Notes: generated from the sequence alone by a model not told the origin. 64,000 bases of DNA from Pyropia haitanensis (GCA_008729055.1 SDUX01000002.1:372001-436000), one strand, 5' to 3'. Positions 31,200 through 44,016 are shown, numbered from the stretch's first letter. Numbers and translations: made by a program.

Positions 31200-32440
31200 C
31201 GCGACACGGGCGGGGGTGGGTGGGGGGGGAGGGGTCGGCGGACGAAAGGGGAAAAGGGGGGTGAGTGGAAAGAGGTGGGGGAGAGGGGGGGGGGGAGGGG
31301 GGGAAAAGGGCTGTGGCAGCCGAGGCGCGCAGACACAACGACGCCGGCGGGCCGCGGCGGTGGTGGTGGTGGTGGTGGTGGTGGGGGGGGGGGGTGGCGG
31401 GGGGACTCACGCGCCGCCCCGGCCGTGGTCGGTGACGGGCGGCAGTGGTGCGGCTGCCCGGCGGCGCGGGTGGGGGCTCTAAAAGGGACACCCCCCCCCG
31501 CCCACGGCCGACCCCGTCGCGGCCCGCGGGGCGCGAGCGGCGGCCGGGTGCCCCACGGCCGCCGCGGCCGGCCGCGCCGGTGCCACGGCCAGCTGGGGGC
31601 AGCCGCGGCGGTGCTCCCACCGGGGGGACCACGGCGGCGGGGGCGCCGCCAAGGGACGACGCAGCCCGCGTGACGGAGCCACGGTGCCGCGTCACGCGCC
31701 GCCGCGCCGCGCGGCGCACGGACTTGTAGCGCCGTAACGGGGCGTGGGGGCGCCCACCCAGTGCGGGCCGCCTCGCCTGGTATGGGCAGCCCTGCCACCC
31801 GTTGCCGCCTCGTTGGCCGACCCCCGGCCGGGCCGCGGCCGTGCCGTCCCGCGCAGGGCCGCGCGGCGTACCGCTCAAGAGGCCCGACGCGCGTGCGGAT
31901 CGGTTCAGTCGTCGCGCCCGGCGTACTCGCCGTGGCTGTCGCCGACTGGCCGGACAGCAAAAGTGGAAAGCGGCGAGCTCGCTGTCCCCCGGTGGGCGGA
32001 CAGCAATGTCCAGTACATTGACACGTGTCTATATGGCTGGTGGAAAGTCATCGGCCGGCGCTCCAGCGTGTACTTTTCAGAAATACACAGGTACGGCCCG
32101 GCCCATCCACGGAGTGCAGACGATGGGTTTTTTGGTCTTGGTCTTTCAGTGCCTCGTACATCAGGCCTCGGAAGCAGTACGCTCCCCAAAAAGCACCTCC
32201 CTGTGTGTGCTTGGGGTCCGCGCCGCTCGTGACTCGCATGGCATGCGCGCCGCGAGAACGCGCCGCGGGCAGCGCGGGCCCACTACCGCGACCCACCGCG
32301 TCTCGCCTGCGAGTGCCTGCCGCTTTCATTCCGACGGCAGCCATGGCGGCAGCTGGGAACCAGACTGCTACGATCGCGCGTCGGGTACACCCGCCCCGCC
32401 CACCGCGCCGTCGCCGCTGCCGCCGCGCGGCTCCCCGCAC
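31200..32440. other. Intergenic region upstream of the beta-propeller gene
   Basis: 31.2-31.5 kb has GGT/GGG runs. 31.95-32.25 kb is noticeably less GC-rich, with short frames only. No gene is supported. The beta-propeller promoter and the 3' end of the esterase gene lie here. Confidence 0.45.
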
Positions 32441-33382
32441 TCACGGGGGCACCGCCGCACGCACAAACGCGGCGATCGCCGCCTCGGCGGGCCCGTGGTT
32501 CCCGAGAAAGTGGCCGGCCGCGTAGTGGCGGACGCTCACCCGCGCGCCCGCGCGGCGGAGGGCGGCCGCCGCGCGCGCCGCGGCGGCCGGCGGCACCAGC
32601 CAGTCGTACCGCCCGTGGAGGACCGCCACCCGCACGCCCGCCGCGGCGGCCGCGGCCGCCGGCGCGGCGGGCCGCGGGAGCCAGCCGCCCCACACCACCA
32701 CCCCCGCCACGCCCGCCGCGCGGCCGGCCGCGACGTAGTCGATGGCCGCCGCGGCGCCCTGGCTAAACCCCGCCACCACCACCCGTGAGCGGGGCACCCC
32801 GGCCCGCGACGCCGCCGCCGCGATGACGGCGTCGATGCGGTCGGCGGCGGCGGCTAGGTCGGCGGCCGCGCCGGCGGCCACGTCCGCCGTCGGGACCGTG
32901 CCGACCGAGATGGCGCCGATGGGGAACCAGCTGCGCTCGTTGCCCGCCCGGTCGGTGCCCGCCGACGGGCCAATGATGGAGGTGTAGGCGGCCGTCGACT
33001 CTGGCAGGTCATCGACGAGGCCCTCCACCGCGTGCGCGCCCGAGCTCCCCAGCCCGTGGAGGGAGACGACCAGCGCCGGCCGGCCGGCCGTGGCGTTGGT
33101 GCGGCCGCGCATGCCGCCACGGCCGCCCGCCCCGTCACTTGTCCCGTACGCGTCGGGGCGGGTGAGGCGGGTGTTGGCCGCCGACAGGGCGGCGAGGAGC
33201 TTGACCAGCGCCTGCCGGTCGGCGCGGCCGGCCAGGCTGCTGCCGCCGCCGGCCACGGCGGCGGTGGCTGCGGTGGCGGCGGAGGCGGACGTTGCCACAC
33301 CGGCGACGGCAGCGGCCATGGCGGCGATGGCGGCGGCGGCCACCGCCACCGCGGCCACCACTCGTCGGCCGCCGGGGGCCAT
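32441..33382 (-). CDS. Secreted alpha/beta-hydrolase (acyl-protein thioesterase/carboxylesterase-like)
   Basis: A 313-residue serine hydrolase of the phospholipase/carboxylesterase family (PF02230 type). An Ala-rich hydrophobic leader suggests secretion or organelle import. VVSLHGLGSSGAHAVEGLVD supplies the oxyanion-loop region, VVVAGFSQGAAAAIDYVAAG the nucleophile elbow (GFSQG, catalytic Ser), LHGRYDWLVPP the catalytic Asp and YAAGHFLGNHG the catalytic His. All triad residues are present in the usual order and spacing. The frame is unbroken. The ATG at 33382 precedes the leader; the upstream extension to 33877 is not needed and lacks gene-like composition. The substrate is unknown; family members hydrolyse short-chain esters, lysophospholipids or acyl-protein thioesters. 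Confidence 0.85.
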   Translation of the reverse strand: MAPGGRRVVAAVAVAAAAIAAMAAAVAGVATSASAATAATAAVAGGGSSLAGRADRQALVKLLAALSAANTRLTRPDAYGTSDGAGGRGGMRGRTNATAGRPALVVSLHGLGSSGAHAVEGLVDDLPESTAAYTSIIGPSAGTDRAGNERSWFPIGAISVGTVPTADVAAGAAADLAAAADRIDAVIAAAASRAGVPRSRVVVAGFSQGAAAAIDYVAAGRAAGVAGVVVWGGWLPRPAAPAAAAAAAGVRVAVLHGRYDWLVPPAAAARAAAALRRAGARVSVRHYAAGHFLGNHGPAEAAIAAFVRAAVPP

Positions 33383-36055
33383 GGCGAAAGGGAACGGGAC
33401 AAATAAAAAGAGCAGAAAAAGGGGGAAGAATGGGGGGGACGAGGGCGGGCGGGAGGAGGGAGCGGGTGAGGAGATGGGGAGGAGCGGGATGCAATCGGCG
33501 TGGAGGAGGCAGTGGGTGAACGCGCCGCCGTTCCTCGGTCTTGAGGGCGTGGTTGGGAGCGGGGGCGGCGGCCCCCCGCCATTGCTCCGCGACGAACGCG
33601 AGGCCACCAACGTGCATCGGTGCATACGGAGGCTCCAACCACCCACATGCGACGTCCGGAGGCGAGCAACGTACCAGTCATGGCGGGGGATTGGGCACAC
33701 ATGGGCGCATACGCATCGCGTCACGCGCCGCCGCCGCGCGGGTCCCAATCCCCCTGACGCGAGGGGGGCCCATTGTTGGCCTCCCTCGCGGCGGGCGCCG
33801 CGGCCGGCTGGGCCTTGCCGGGTCATTCGATATTTTTTCTGTTTCTCTTGTTCTGTTATTCCACGCTGTGTCTCCATAGTGTGCGTGCCGCTGCGGCACG
33901 CGACGTTGGCGTCGCCGTCCTGTCACCGCCCGCGTTGTCCCGCCCCCCTACCCCACCACCTTGTCGTCTGGGCAGAAAAAATGGCGGGACGTGGCTGGTG
34001 CGTGGGAGACGCGCCCACGATGGTGCCCGCATCACAGATGCGACGGCGCCGGCGGCGGCGCCCGTCGCCGTTGCGGCCAAGCGCGCGTGACCGCGACTCG
34101 CGAGCGGGACGGCCGTTTTCGGTTTCTCGGTGCGTCGCGACGCCCCGGCGGTTTCCCCATAGCCGGCGGCGGGTGTGGCCGTGGCGGGGACGGGGGGGGG
34201 GAGGTGGGGGGCGAGGGCGGCCCACATGGTAGGTGCCGACGGCGGCCCCTCCCCCCTGCACGCTGCCGCCGCGGCTGGCTCCGCCGCCGCCACCGCCGGC
34301 GACGCGTCCCCCAGGGTGCTGGCGACGCGTCCCCCAGGGTGCTGCCAACCGCCCGCCGACAGACGGGTGGGAGCGGCGGGAGGCCGCCGCGCACCGGGAC
34401 GGCTGGCCCGCGTCGCCCCCCCCCTTCCACCGCTGCACACCGTCCGCGGCGGTGGCCAAGCCCGTTGCGCGCGCCGGCTGGACCACCGCAACCGGGCGCG
34501 GCCGCCCCACGGCGGCGCCACCACCGCCGGGCCTACGCGTCGCGTGCCGCGGGGGGGGGCCGCCACCATCGCGCCCGTGGCGAGCCGCGGCGGCAAGAGG
34601 ACGCGCGGCCAACGCGGCGGCGGGCGGAACGCGGCGGCCGCCGCCTGCGCCCCCCCCCCCCCCCCCCGCCCCCCCCCGGCACCAGCCGCGGCACGCCGCC
34701 CTGTTGCCGTGCCACCTCCCCGCCGCTCCCCACCGCCATTGGCAGCACGTCGGGCGGCCACCGCGACGCGGTGCCGACCCGACCCGAACCGACACGAGCC
34801 ACCCCACGCCGACCGCAACACCCGCCCGTCCCACGCCACCCGCCCGCCCCACCGGCGCGGGCAGCGTCGGCGCGCGCCGGCGGCGGCAGCGGCCAACCAC
34901 CCCCCCCCCCCCCCCACCTTCCGTCGACGTCACGCCTCGTGCACCAGGGAAGCAACCGCAAAAAAAAACCAGACCGCCCGGCCGGCCGTCGAGGAGCCAA
35001 CGCGTCCGCGCGGGTTGGGGCGACTGCCGCCGCGGCGGCGGCGGCCGCTGTCGCGGCCGCCCGACGGCAGCCGCCGCCGCACGGCCGCTGCCGCCGCAGC
35101 CCCGCGCGGCGGGTGCACGAGCGGGACCGTGGCGTGGCAGCGGCGGCCGCCGCGGCCACCGACAGGTAGCACCGCCACCGCCAATGCCCACACGCCTGCC
35201 GGCACCCGCCCGACCCTACACCCACAGACGCCGCCACCGCCACCGCCGCCGCCGCCGCCACCGCCACCGCCACCGCCACCGCCACCGCCACCACCACCGC
35301 CACCGCCCCTGCCGCCGCCGCCATCCACAGCCCAGGCAAACCCGTCCCCCCCCCCCCCCCAAAAAAAAAAAAACGGGCGGCAACAATGGCGGGCGGGTGG
35401 TGGGCGGGCGGCCGGCCCGGCGGGGGTGGCGGCGGGGGTGGCGCGCCCCGACGGCGCCGCCGCCCGCGGCGGCCGCGGCCGCCCCGCGCGGCGGCGCGGC
35501 GAGCGCCCGCCGCGGCGTCGGAATTCCGCGGCCGCGCCCCGCGCGGCGCCGCGCCGGCGGCGGGTGTCAGGAGCCGTGGCCTGCGCTGGCGCCAGCGCAC
35601 GCACGACTACACGCCCCCCCCAACCCCCCCCCCTCCCACCCCCCCCCCCCCCCACCCCCCCCGCCCACCCCCCCCCCTCACCCCCCACCCGCCCGCCAAG
35701 CGCTCCGCCACCCCCCTCCCAATTCGACGCCCCGCCGGGCCACCGCCACCGCGGCACGCCGCCGCGCGGCGCGGCACCGGGGCTCCCCACCCCCCCCACA
35801 CCCACCGCGCGCGCCGGCTCCCCCCTCCCCAACGCTGCGTGCCCCCCCCCCCCGCCCCCTACCCCCCCCCTTTCCCCCCTTCCCTTCCCCGTCCTCCGTC
35901 GCTGCCGTTGCTGCTGCTGCTGCCGCCGCCGCCGCCGCCGCCGCGCCCGCCGCCGCCGTCGCCGCGACCGCCGCCGCGCCCGCCGCCGCCGCCGCCGCCG
36001 CGACCGCCGCCGCGACCGCCGCCGCGCCCACCGCGCCAGCCCGCCGCCGCCGCAC

Positions 36056-36123
<68 letters not shown>

Positions 36124-36690
36124 CCGCCTGCCGCCGCCGCCGCCGCTCCCGCCGCGCCCGCCACCGCCGCCGCCGCCGCTCCCGCCGCCGCCGGTCGCCA
36201 CGCGCACCGTCGCGGCGGCGGGCGGCGACGCCGCGCGGCCTGCGGGCGTCGTGGTGCCGCCCCCCCCCCCTCCCCCGCTCGCTCCCCGGCCGCTGCCGCT
36301 GCCGCTGCCGTTGCCGCCCACGCCGCGCCGCCGCGAGCCGCCGCCGCGGCGGGGGCGCGGCCGCGGGTGGCGGCGGCGGAGGCGGCCGCCGCGGTGGGGT
36401 GCGCTCGTCGGCTGCCGCCTGCCCGTTGGCCGGCGTGAGGCGGACACCCCCCCCCCTCCCCCCCGCCCTCGAACCCCTCTCTGCCCTTCCGGTGCCCACC
36501 CCGCCCGCCCTCTCCCCTCCCCCCCGCCCCCTTCTCCCTTGTTCCCTCCCCTTCTTCTTGTTCCTCTCGGTGAGGTGTCGGCGGCGGCGCGTGACGGGCA
36601 CAGCTGCAGGTGGGTCTGCTGGTGCGTCCTTCACTCCCCCCTCTCCTCTGCGTCCCCTACCCCCCCAGCGCACCCCGGGGGGCGTCTGCC
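33383..36690. other. Long low-complexity intergenic region
   Basis: 33.4-34.2 kb holds the presumed esterase promoter and moderately GC-rich sequence. 34.2-36.6 kb is dominated by C- and CCG/CGG-rich tracts, including a pure CCG trinucleotide run at about 36057-36126. Frames of up to 989 codons are open here on both strands at once, so open length has no value as evidence. I find no segment with convincing protein character. Confidence 0.4.
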
Positions 36691-38133
36691 ATGAGGAGGA
36701 CGCCCCCCCCCCACGGCGGCGGGGGCGCCCCCCGCCGCCGTCGCCGCCGCGCGCGGCGCCCAGGGGCGGTAGCGACGGCGGTGGTGGCGGCGGTGGCGGG
36801 CGCGGTGGTCGCGGCGGTCGGGAGGACCCCCCGGCTGGCGGCCGCCGCCACCCCCTACCGCCCCCTCTCGTCGTTGGCGGTGGCGGCGACGCTCCGTGGC
36901 CTCGCCGCCGCCCACCCCGACCGCCTCTCCCTCCGCCCCGCGTCGGCCTACGTGGCGCCCCCCCCCGGCTGTGCCCCCGACGACCGCGACGGCGACGACG
37001 CAGACGGGGACGGCCTTGTCGGCGGCGCCGACGGCGACGCCGACGGCGGCGACGGTGGTGGCGGCGCCCGCCGCCGCCGCCGCCGCCGCCTCCCGCGCCG
37101 CCGCGGCCGCCCCGAGTGCGTCGCGCCGCTGGTCGCGACGGTCGGCTGGGCGCTGCCGCCCGCGACGCCGACGGTGCTCGTCGTGGGCGGCCTGTGGGGT
37201 GACGACGCCGCGTCCGTCGCGTCGGCGGTGGCGGTGGTGTCGACGCTCGTCGCGGGCGGGGCGGAGGGTGGGGGGGACGGCGGCGCGTGGCTCGCCTCCC
37301 TCGCCGCCTCGCGGCGCGTCGTGGTCGTGCCCGCCCTCAGCGCCGCGGCGTACGCGGTGGGCGAGCGGTGGGAGCGGGGGGAGGGGGGGGTGCCCGTCGA
37401 CCCGTACACGGACTTTCCGCCGCTGACGGGCGGGTGGGGGGGGGGGGGGGGCGCCACCACAGGCTGCTTCCGTGGCCGCGCGTCGCGGCTGGTCAACGCG
37501 CTGTTTGAGCGCCACCTGTTTATGACGGTCGTTGTGTTTCACGGCGTCGGCGAGGTGGTCGCGTACCCGTGGGGGGACGCGCTCCACTGTGGGGGGGGGG
37601 GGGGGGGGGGGGGCGCCGCCGCCGCCACGCCAGCGGGGGCGGGGCAAGACAGGGGACGGCGGCGGCTGCTGGGGGTGGAGGAAGGGGGGGGGGCGGGGGT
37701 ACCGCTGCTGTCGCCGCCGCCGCCACCGCCGCCGCCATCGCCGCCGCCGCCGCAGCCGTTGCCGCCACCGCCACAGCGACTGCCGCCGTCGCCGCCGCTG
37801 TCGCGTCCCCCCGCGGCTCGTCCTGCCGTGGTCGCCGGCGGCCCCCTCACCGCGGCGGCGTCGGCTGGCCTAGGCAAGCAGCCGCCGCCGCCACACGCCA
37901 CCGCGGCGGCGGGAGCGCCGCCGTCGCTGCGGGCGGCGGCCGCGGCGGCGGGCGGTGCGGCAACGGCGGCGGCGGCGGGCGGCCGTCGCGACGCGTCGCT
38001 GTCACCAGGCGGGGCGGCTGCGCCGCCGCCAGTGCCGGCGGCCGCGCCGCCGCCAGCTGCCGCCGCCGGCCGCCTGGGTCCCCCCGCCGTCCGCTTCCTC
38101 TCGCCGCCCGCCGGTGGGGTACCGGCGGCCGCT

Positions 38134-38177
<44 letters not shown>

Positions 38178-40400
38178 TTCCGTGCCGCTGGGCGCGTCTG
38201 TGGGGCTGGTCCCCCCCCCCCCCCCCCATCCACCCCCCCCCCCCCCCCCCCCCCCTGCGCGGCGTCGGCGGCAGTGTCACCGGACCACAGTGCACTATCG
38301 TCGATCGCGGCGCTGATGGCGACGTTTGGCGGCCCCGTCCGCGGCCGCGCGCCCGTCGCGGCGCCGCTCAACGCACTGCCGCCGCTCGCCGGCGACGAGG
38401 CCGACGCGGCCGCCGGCGGCGTGCCGCCGGGCGCGCCGCCGCCGTCCGGGGGGGTGGCCTACCCGCTCACCGCTACGCGGGGGGGGCTCGCCGACTGGGC
38501 GTATGGGGCGTCGGTGGCGTCGGCAGCGGCGGCGGGCGGCGGTGGCGGCGGCGGGCCGCTGTGCGAGCCGCGGCCCGCCGCCGCGGCGGCCGGCTTTGAC
38601 GTTGCCGCCGCGAGCACGTATGGCAACGCGTCGCACCGGGCGGCGGTGTTTGTCATTGGCACGCCGCGGCGGGTGGCGGCCGTGACCCCCGCCAGCGGCG
38701 GCGGGCTGCCGGGCGTCCCCCCCCCCGCGCCCCCCCCCGGCGGGTGCCGGCGAGCCTCGCGCTCGGCGCCCCCGCCGGCCTGTACGGCGGCGCCGCGGAC
38801 GGGCTTATCCCCCGCAACGTGCGGATGGCGCTGCTGGCGCTCGACGCGACCGCGCCGTACGCGTTCTTCGTGCCCGACGACCCGGACGACGGGCCCGAGG
38901 GGGGGGTCGCGCTGTCCCGGACGGGGCGCCTGACGGGACGCTGGTCCGCGGGGGGGGGGGTGCGCGTCGCGGCGACGCGGCTCGAGGTGGACGTCCACCC
39001 GGCGCGGGGGGGGCGGCGGGGGGTGGCCGACCTTGCCGGGGGGGGGGGGACTGGCGCCGGCTGGGCGCCATGGCCGCCACCACCCGCGACGGCGACGGCG
39101 ACAGCGGCAGCGACGGCGGCGACGGCGACGGCGACGGTGGCGACGGCGGCGGCGGCGACGGCCGCCGCCAGCGGCTGGTCACCCCCGTCCGCGCGGGCGG
39201 CGGCATGTGGGCTCCCCACGACGGCGTCGACGGCTACGCGTCGCGCTACGCCGCCTCCGGCGGGGTGCTCCTCGGCGGCGGCACGCGCGCGGCGAGCCTC
39301 CGCTGGGCGTTCCGCGACAGCCTCCGCCTCTTTCCGCTGCTCAGCGGGCGTGCGCGGTCCCAGGGGGGGGTCCTCCGCGTGCGCGCGGCGGTGGTGATGG
39401 ACGGGGGGTGGGGGGGGGGGGGGGGGGGGCTCGGGCCAGACGCGTTTGGGGTGCTCGACTGGGGAGGGGCCGGCCTGCCCAGTGCGGTCAACGGGAGCCA
39501 CCCGGCGGCAACGGCCGCGGCGGCGGCAGCCGCGGCGGCAGCGGGGGTGGTCCGGCCGCTGGCCACGGCCGCGGCCGACGCGGCGGCCGCGGTGACAGCG
39601 GCGGCGGGGTTGCCGACGCACCAGGTGGTCCACGAAGTGCCGTGGACCCCCCCCCACACCCCCGCGTCGGCGGGCGTGATTGTGGCGGGCGCGGCGCCGC
39701 GCCCCCCTCCCCCCCCCCTGGGGCCCCCCCTAGGCCCCTCCCCCCCATGACGCACCTCGTCGCGGCTCGCACCGTCGGCGGCTACGCCGCCGCCGTGCCC
39801 GCCGCCGCCGCCGCCTCTGCCGCGACTGGCGCGGCCGTCGACGACGCGGTCCCCCCCCTGGTGGTCGTGTACACCCCGTGGGTGACGGTCCCCCTGCCCC
39901 CCGCCTCGTGGCTCGGCTCGTGGCTGCACTACGCGTGGGGGCTGCTGACGCTCGCCGTCGCCGCGTGCTGCCTGCCGCCGGGGCTGCTGCTCGGCCGCGC
40001 GCTGTGGGCGCGCGGCGGCGGCCTGGGCGGGGGCGCGGGCGGCCTCCTCCCCGCCGATGGCGGTGGCGACGGCGAGTCGCCGCGCAGCGGCGGCGGCGGC
40101 GGCCGCTGGGGGGGGGAGGGCGTCGCGTTGCGGACGGGGCGGCGGCTGCGGCGGACGCTGCGCGCGTTCTCGAGGGGCGACCTCCGCGCCGAGGTGCGCG
40201 ACCTGCGCGCCGCGGCGGGGCGGGGGGGGGGGGGGGGGGATGGCGCGCGCTCAAGCGCTGAGCGCGGGGGGGGGCGTGCCGGCCGACGGGTGGGGGGGGC
40301 GATTGGCGGGGGAGGGTCGGCGGACGTACCGATTGTGCCCACCGCGAGCACCTGCGCCACGCCGGCGCGGGGGAAGGGGTCTGCCGAGCAGACGCCGTGA
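36691..40400 (+). CDS. Membrane-anchored M14-like (carboxypeptidase-fold) protein, several frame breaks
   Basis: A predicted surface protein with an M14 metallopeptidase-like ectodomain. The ATG at 36691 gives an Arg-rich start, a hydrophobic segment, then YRPLSSLAVAATLRGLAAAH (propeptide/core start), VLVVGGLWGDDAASVASAVA, RVVVVPALSAAAYAVGERWE, VDPYTDFPPL, RASRLVNALFERHLFMTVVV and FHGVGEVVAYPWGD. After a Gly/Pro-rich insertion come PDHSALSSIAALMATFGG and RGGLADWAYGASVASA, then (new frame) GLIPRNVRMALLALDATAPY. A C-terminal helix LGSWLHYAWGLLTLAVAACC precedes a basic tail ending at 40400. The canonical zinc ligands are altered: HxxE reads WGDD, so catalysis is doubtful. Frame changes coincide with G/C runs (37.43-37.62, 38.2, 38.7, 39.0-39.05 and 39.7 kb). 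Introns cannot be excluded. Confidence 0.65.
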
Positions 40401-42402
40401 CGCCGGGTGTCGGGTGTGGTCACGCCGCGCCTCTGATGGGCGCCAGTGGCGGCCAGCCGCCGCGGTGGTGGCTCGCGGCGGCGACCGCGGCGGTGGCGGC
40501 CCGCCGCGCGGACCGCCCGCCCGTATCCGCCGGTGGTCCACCACCGTCGACGGCGGCCGTGGTGGCAGGCAGCCGGCGCGGCGGCTGGTGGCCGCACTGC
40601 TGCTGCCGTCGCCCTCCTATCCGCTCTGCTGTGGCGGCCCTCCTCGACGGCGCCCGCGACACTGTCCGTGGGGCGGCTGGCGGGCCGGCCCTCCCGTCCG
40701 CCTCTGGGGCCGCCGTCGCCGCGTATTTCGACCGACAACCGCCGCGGCGATGCAGGGAGTTGCCTCTCCCCCCCCACCCGCGCGTTTGCCACCGCCGGCC
40801 ACTACCCATTGCACCCAGGGCAGTAGGCGGAGCACGGGGGGAACGGGCGTGCGGGCGTCTGCAGTATGAAAAAAGACAACCTGGAGACGTCCCGCCACTA
40901 CAAGCGGGTGCGCGCTGCGTGTTGGGGTGTCGCGCGGGGGTGGGTGAACAGATAGTCAGGAGGCAAAGCGGCGGCTGACCGGCTGGTGCGCGGCCTGCAC
41001 GCGGCCGCCCCCCCCCCTCTCCCCTTTCTACAGATTTCTGTATGGACGCAGCTGTTTCTTTCTGTTCACCTCTCCCCGATCGTCATCGACGGCCGGCGGG
41101 TGCGACGGCGGCCACGTACCGGGAGCCCCCGCCGCCCGTCCCGCAGCGGGAGCGGCGGCACCACACGGACCACGTCTTCCACGACGCGGCGGGCGGGATC
41201 CCCCCCCCCCCCGCGGGCCCACCCAGGGTGGCCGTGGCGTCCGCGCGCGACCGCTCGCCGCCCGCCGTGGCGGCCGCGCCCCCCGGGGCGGCCGCCGCGG
41301 CTGCCGCTGCGGCCGGTCGACGGCGGGCGGCCGCGCCAGCACCGCCGCGACGGCCGGTGCGGGTGCGCCGCGCGGCGCGCCCGCCCGCGTCGGCCGCACC
41401 GTACGCGTACACCGTGGGACGCCCGCGTGTTCCTGCAAAGCACGGCGCCCCGCACGGGGTTGGCGACGCTGCCGCGGTCGTCTGGCGGGGCGGGGGGAAA
41501 GAGCGGGTGCCGCCCTGCCGACCTTGTCGCCGGGTCCATCACGGCCCACCCGACTGGGGCGCACAGCTGGCTGTACGGTACACGGCGACACCTTGACAAA
41601 CCTGGATGGCACCGGCGCGCCCGTCCCGGTCCACACGGGGGTCACGACCCACCGTCCGCGGCGGCCACGATCCGGGGCGACCAACCAGCCACGGGGCGGG
41701 GTATGGAAGGCGCCGGTTGGCCGACCGCGTGGGCCCCCCTCGCAGATTTGACTTCCCCCCCCCTTGCTGTCCTTTCCAGCACACACGGCCGGCGCGGGCG
41801 GGGAAGCCGACGCGGCGGCGGCTGGGCGGCCCCGTCGTTCACCGAGAGTGAGCCGCACGGCGACGGCGGCGCGCCAGTCTGCGCGCCGGCAATGGAAGGG
41901 CCACGGATGGGGGTGGGGGTGGGAGGGGGGGGGGGGGGGGGGTGGGAGTAGAAACCACCGCACGACCCCCCGCCCGCGCCGCCACCCGGTCGGCAGTGTT
42001 GCGCAGAGGCCGCCGCAGCTGTCGCGCCGACGGCGCCGCTGGGGCGCGGTCTGCCCGGGGGGGGGGGGGGGGGCGAATGGCTGCCGCCGCCGCCGTCCCG
42101 AGAGCGTGGGAGGGGGGGAGCCGCCGCCCGCCGGCGGCGGCGCCCCGCTATTTGAAGCCCCCCAGCGGCGGGTGGGGGCGGCGACGAGGCTGCCATCCGC
42201 CATCGTCGCAACCCCTGCCCGCCCACCCCTCCCAACCCGAAACCTGCCTTCCCGTCCGTGGCGCGCCCCCGTCGCCTGCGTGCTCGCCTTCCGCCGTTTA
42301 TCCGAGGCCACTGTTGGCTGCTCGCGCGCTGCCCTCCCCCCCTCCTCCTTCCTTGCCGCCCTCCCGCGCTCCTCCTTCCCCCTCCGCTGCGCCCCGACTG
42401 AC
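40401..42402. other. Region with possible plus-strand exon at about 41120-41440
   Basis: The frame starting at ATG 41042 reads RERRHHTDHVFHDAAGGIPP and VAVASARDRSPPAVAAAPPG and on to SAAPYAYTVGRPRVPAKH, with near-complete G/C third positions and no stop, which suggests a coding exon of unknown family. It might be an upstream exon of the DUF4336 gene or a separate gene. A frame at 40397-40978 is weaker. The minus strand has only composition-driven frames. Confidence 0.3.
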
Positions 42403-43525
42403 ATGGCGACTGCCGCCCCCCTCCCTGCCGGGGAAGCAGCCATGGCGGTGCCTCCCCCCCCGACGTCAAGTTCCGCTGTACCGACGCGAAGGGGTGGTCC
42501 AACCCGACGGGGCAGGTGCTGCGGCCGCTCGCGGAGGGGGTGTGGGTGGCGGAGCGCGCCTTTATGCCATGTACGTGCCGTTGAAGGGGGGGGGCGGGCG
42601 GGAGGGGGGCGGGTTTGGTGGGGGGGGGGCGGCGGCCGTTGGGGTGGGGCGGCCGTTGGGGTGGGGATGCGTGTTGTGCCCCTGCCGCTGCGCTGGGAGG
42701 TGGCTGCTTGGTGTCTGTTTGGTGAGGTAACAGAGCAGGGGGCAACGTGGTGGTGACCTGGCCACCCAAGCTGTGGCCCGCCCCCGTATTCAGGAGGCAG
42801 TCCCTGACGCCCTCTTGCGTGACCCTCCTGTCGTGGTGCCCTCTCTACCTGGTTTGCGAACCTGTTCCTGCTCCACTTCTCCCCCTTCGTGCCGCACAGC
42901 CCCGTCGGCGCCCGACATTGGCGGCAAGACCACCATCATCAAGCTCTCCTCCGGCTCCCTCTTTGTGCACAACCCGCTGCTGCTGACGCCCGACCTCGCC
43001 GCCGCGCTCGCCGCCATTGGCCCCGTCTCGCACGTTGTGTCGGCGAGTATGGCACACCACGGCTACCTCGCCCAGTGGCTGGCCGCCTACCCCGACGCGG
43101 CGGGCCTGGCGCCGCCCGCCCTCGCCGCCAAGTTCCCCGACCTCCGCCTCGCCGCCGCGCTCGGCGACGAGCCGCCCGCCGACCTTGCCGCCGACCTCGA
43201 CCAGGTGTACGTGTCGTCGGTGCCGACCTTCTCAGAGGTGGTCTTCTTCCACCGCGCGTCGGGCACGCTCATCATCACGGACCTGCTCATGCGCATTGGC
43301 GGCAAGGGGGAGGGCGTCGGCACGCGCTCCCGCCTGGTCGGCGCGGTGTTCCGCGGGCCCGTGCGGCTCGCCACGCGGACGGTGCTGGCCAAGGATAAGG
43401 GCGCGTTCCGCGAGCAGGTCGGCCGCATCGCCGCGTGGGATGCAAAGCGGATGGTCATGGCGCACGGGACGGTGGTGGAGGGGAACGTGCAGGCGGTGCT
43501 GCGCGAGTGGTTCCCCTTCTTGTGA
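42403..43525 (+). CDS. DUF4336 protein (metallo-hydrolase-like), two exons
   Basis: A member of the DUF4336 family (PF14234), common in cyanobacteria and algae and related in fold to metallo-beta-lactamases; its function is unknown. Exon 1 carries DVKFRCTDAKGWSNPTGQVL then RPLAEGVWVAERAFMP. The intron 42571-42899 starts GTACGT and ends CACAG, joining phase 1. Exon 2 carries IGGKTTIIKLSSGSLFVHNP, LAAIGPVSHVVSASMAHHGY and VVFFHRASGTLIITDLLMRI, and ends EGNVQAVLREWFPFL. The HH and D residues resemble degenerate metal ligands. The frame of exon 1 has no ATG of its own. ATGs at 42403 and 42434 reach it only if the C8 run at 42454-42461 is one base longer, or if an upstream exon is spliced in. Confidence 0.8.
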
Positions 43526-44016
43526 GCCCGCCGTCAATGGGGATGCAGAGCGGGGGAGCTTCGATAGTGGGAAGAGGGCGTGGAGGGGAGGGTGGACACC
43601 CTTGCTGTGGGAAGCGGGAGAGGGGCATGGAACAGTGCCGACGAGTGGCCAACGGCGGCGCTGCTTGTGCGGGGGGTCATGGGGTATTGCATGCCTTGTA
43701 GCAGAGCTACTGAGGACAGTGCGTGAAGTGTGCAAATTGTGAGCGCGGTTGGCTGTCGCGGTCACTGTTTCTGTCCTGTCTGGACCCGGCCAAGGTTCGG
43801 TGCGGCTGGAGCTGCTCAGTTGTGCAGTACGACGTTGGTGAGGTCGTAAAACAGCGGACGCCTTCGTCGCACGTGGACAGGTCTAAAGAACTCCCCGCGG
43901 GAATGTATGCACTATCGGGAAGAGAGAAAGAGTCAAGAAGATATGGACATTAGACCCAAGATGATAGTCATAGAGGCACCCACGCCCAGCGGTGATACCT
44001 TGCCTACGGCTCCCGC
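43526..44016. other. Intergenic region between DUF4336 and the Asp-rich protein genes
   Basis: About 490 bp of moderate GC where the two genes converge. No gene or RNA is recognised. Poly(A) signals for both genes are expected here but no clear AATAAA stands out. Confidence 0.5.

Noticed and set aside
34175..37202. Plus-strand open frames of 839 and 989 codons
   Set aside because: Open in several frames and on both strands at once; the content is Pro/Arg/Ala runs from C- and CCG-rich DNA, with no conserved motif.
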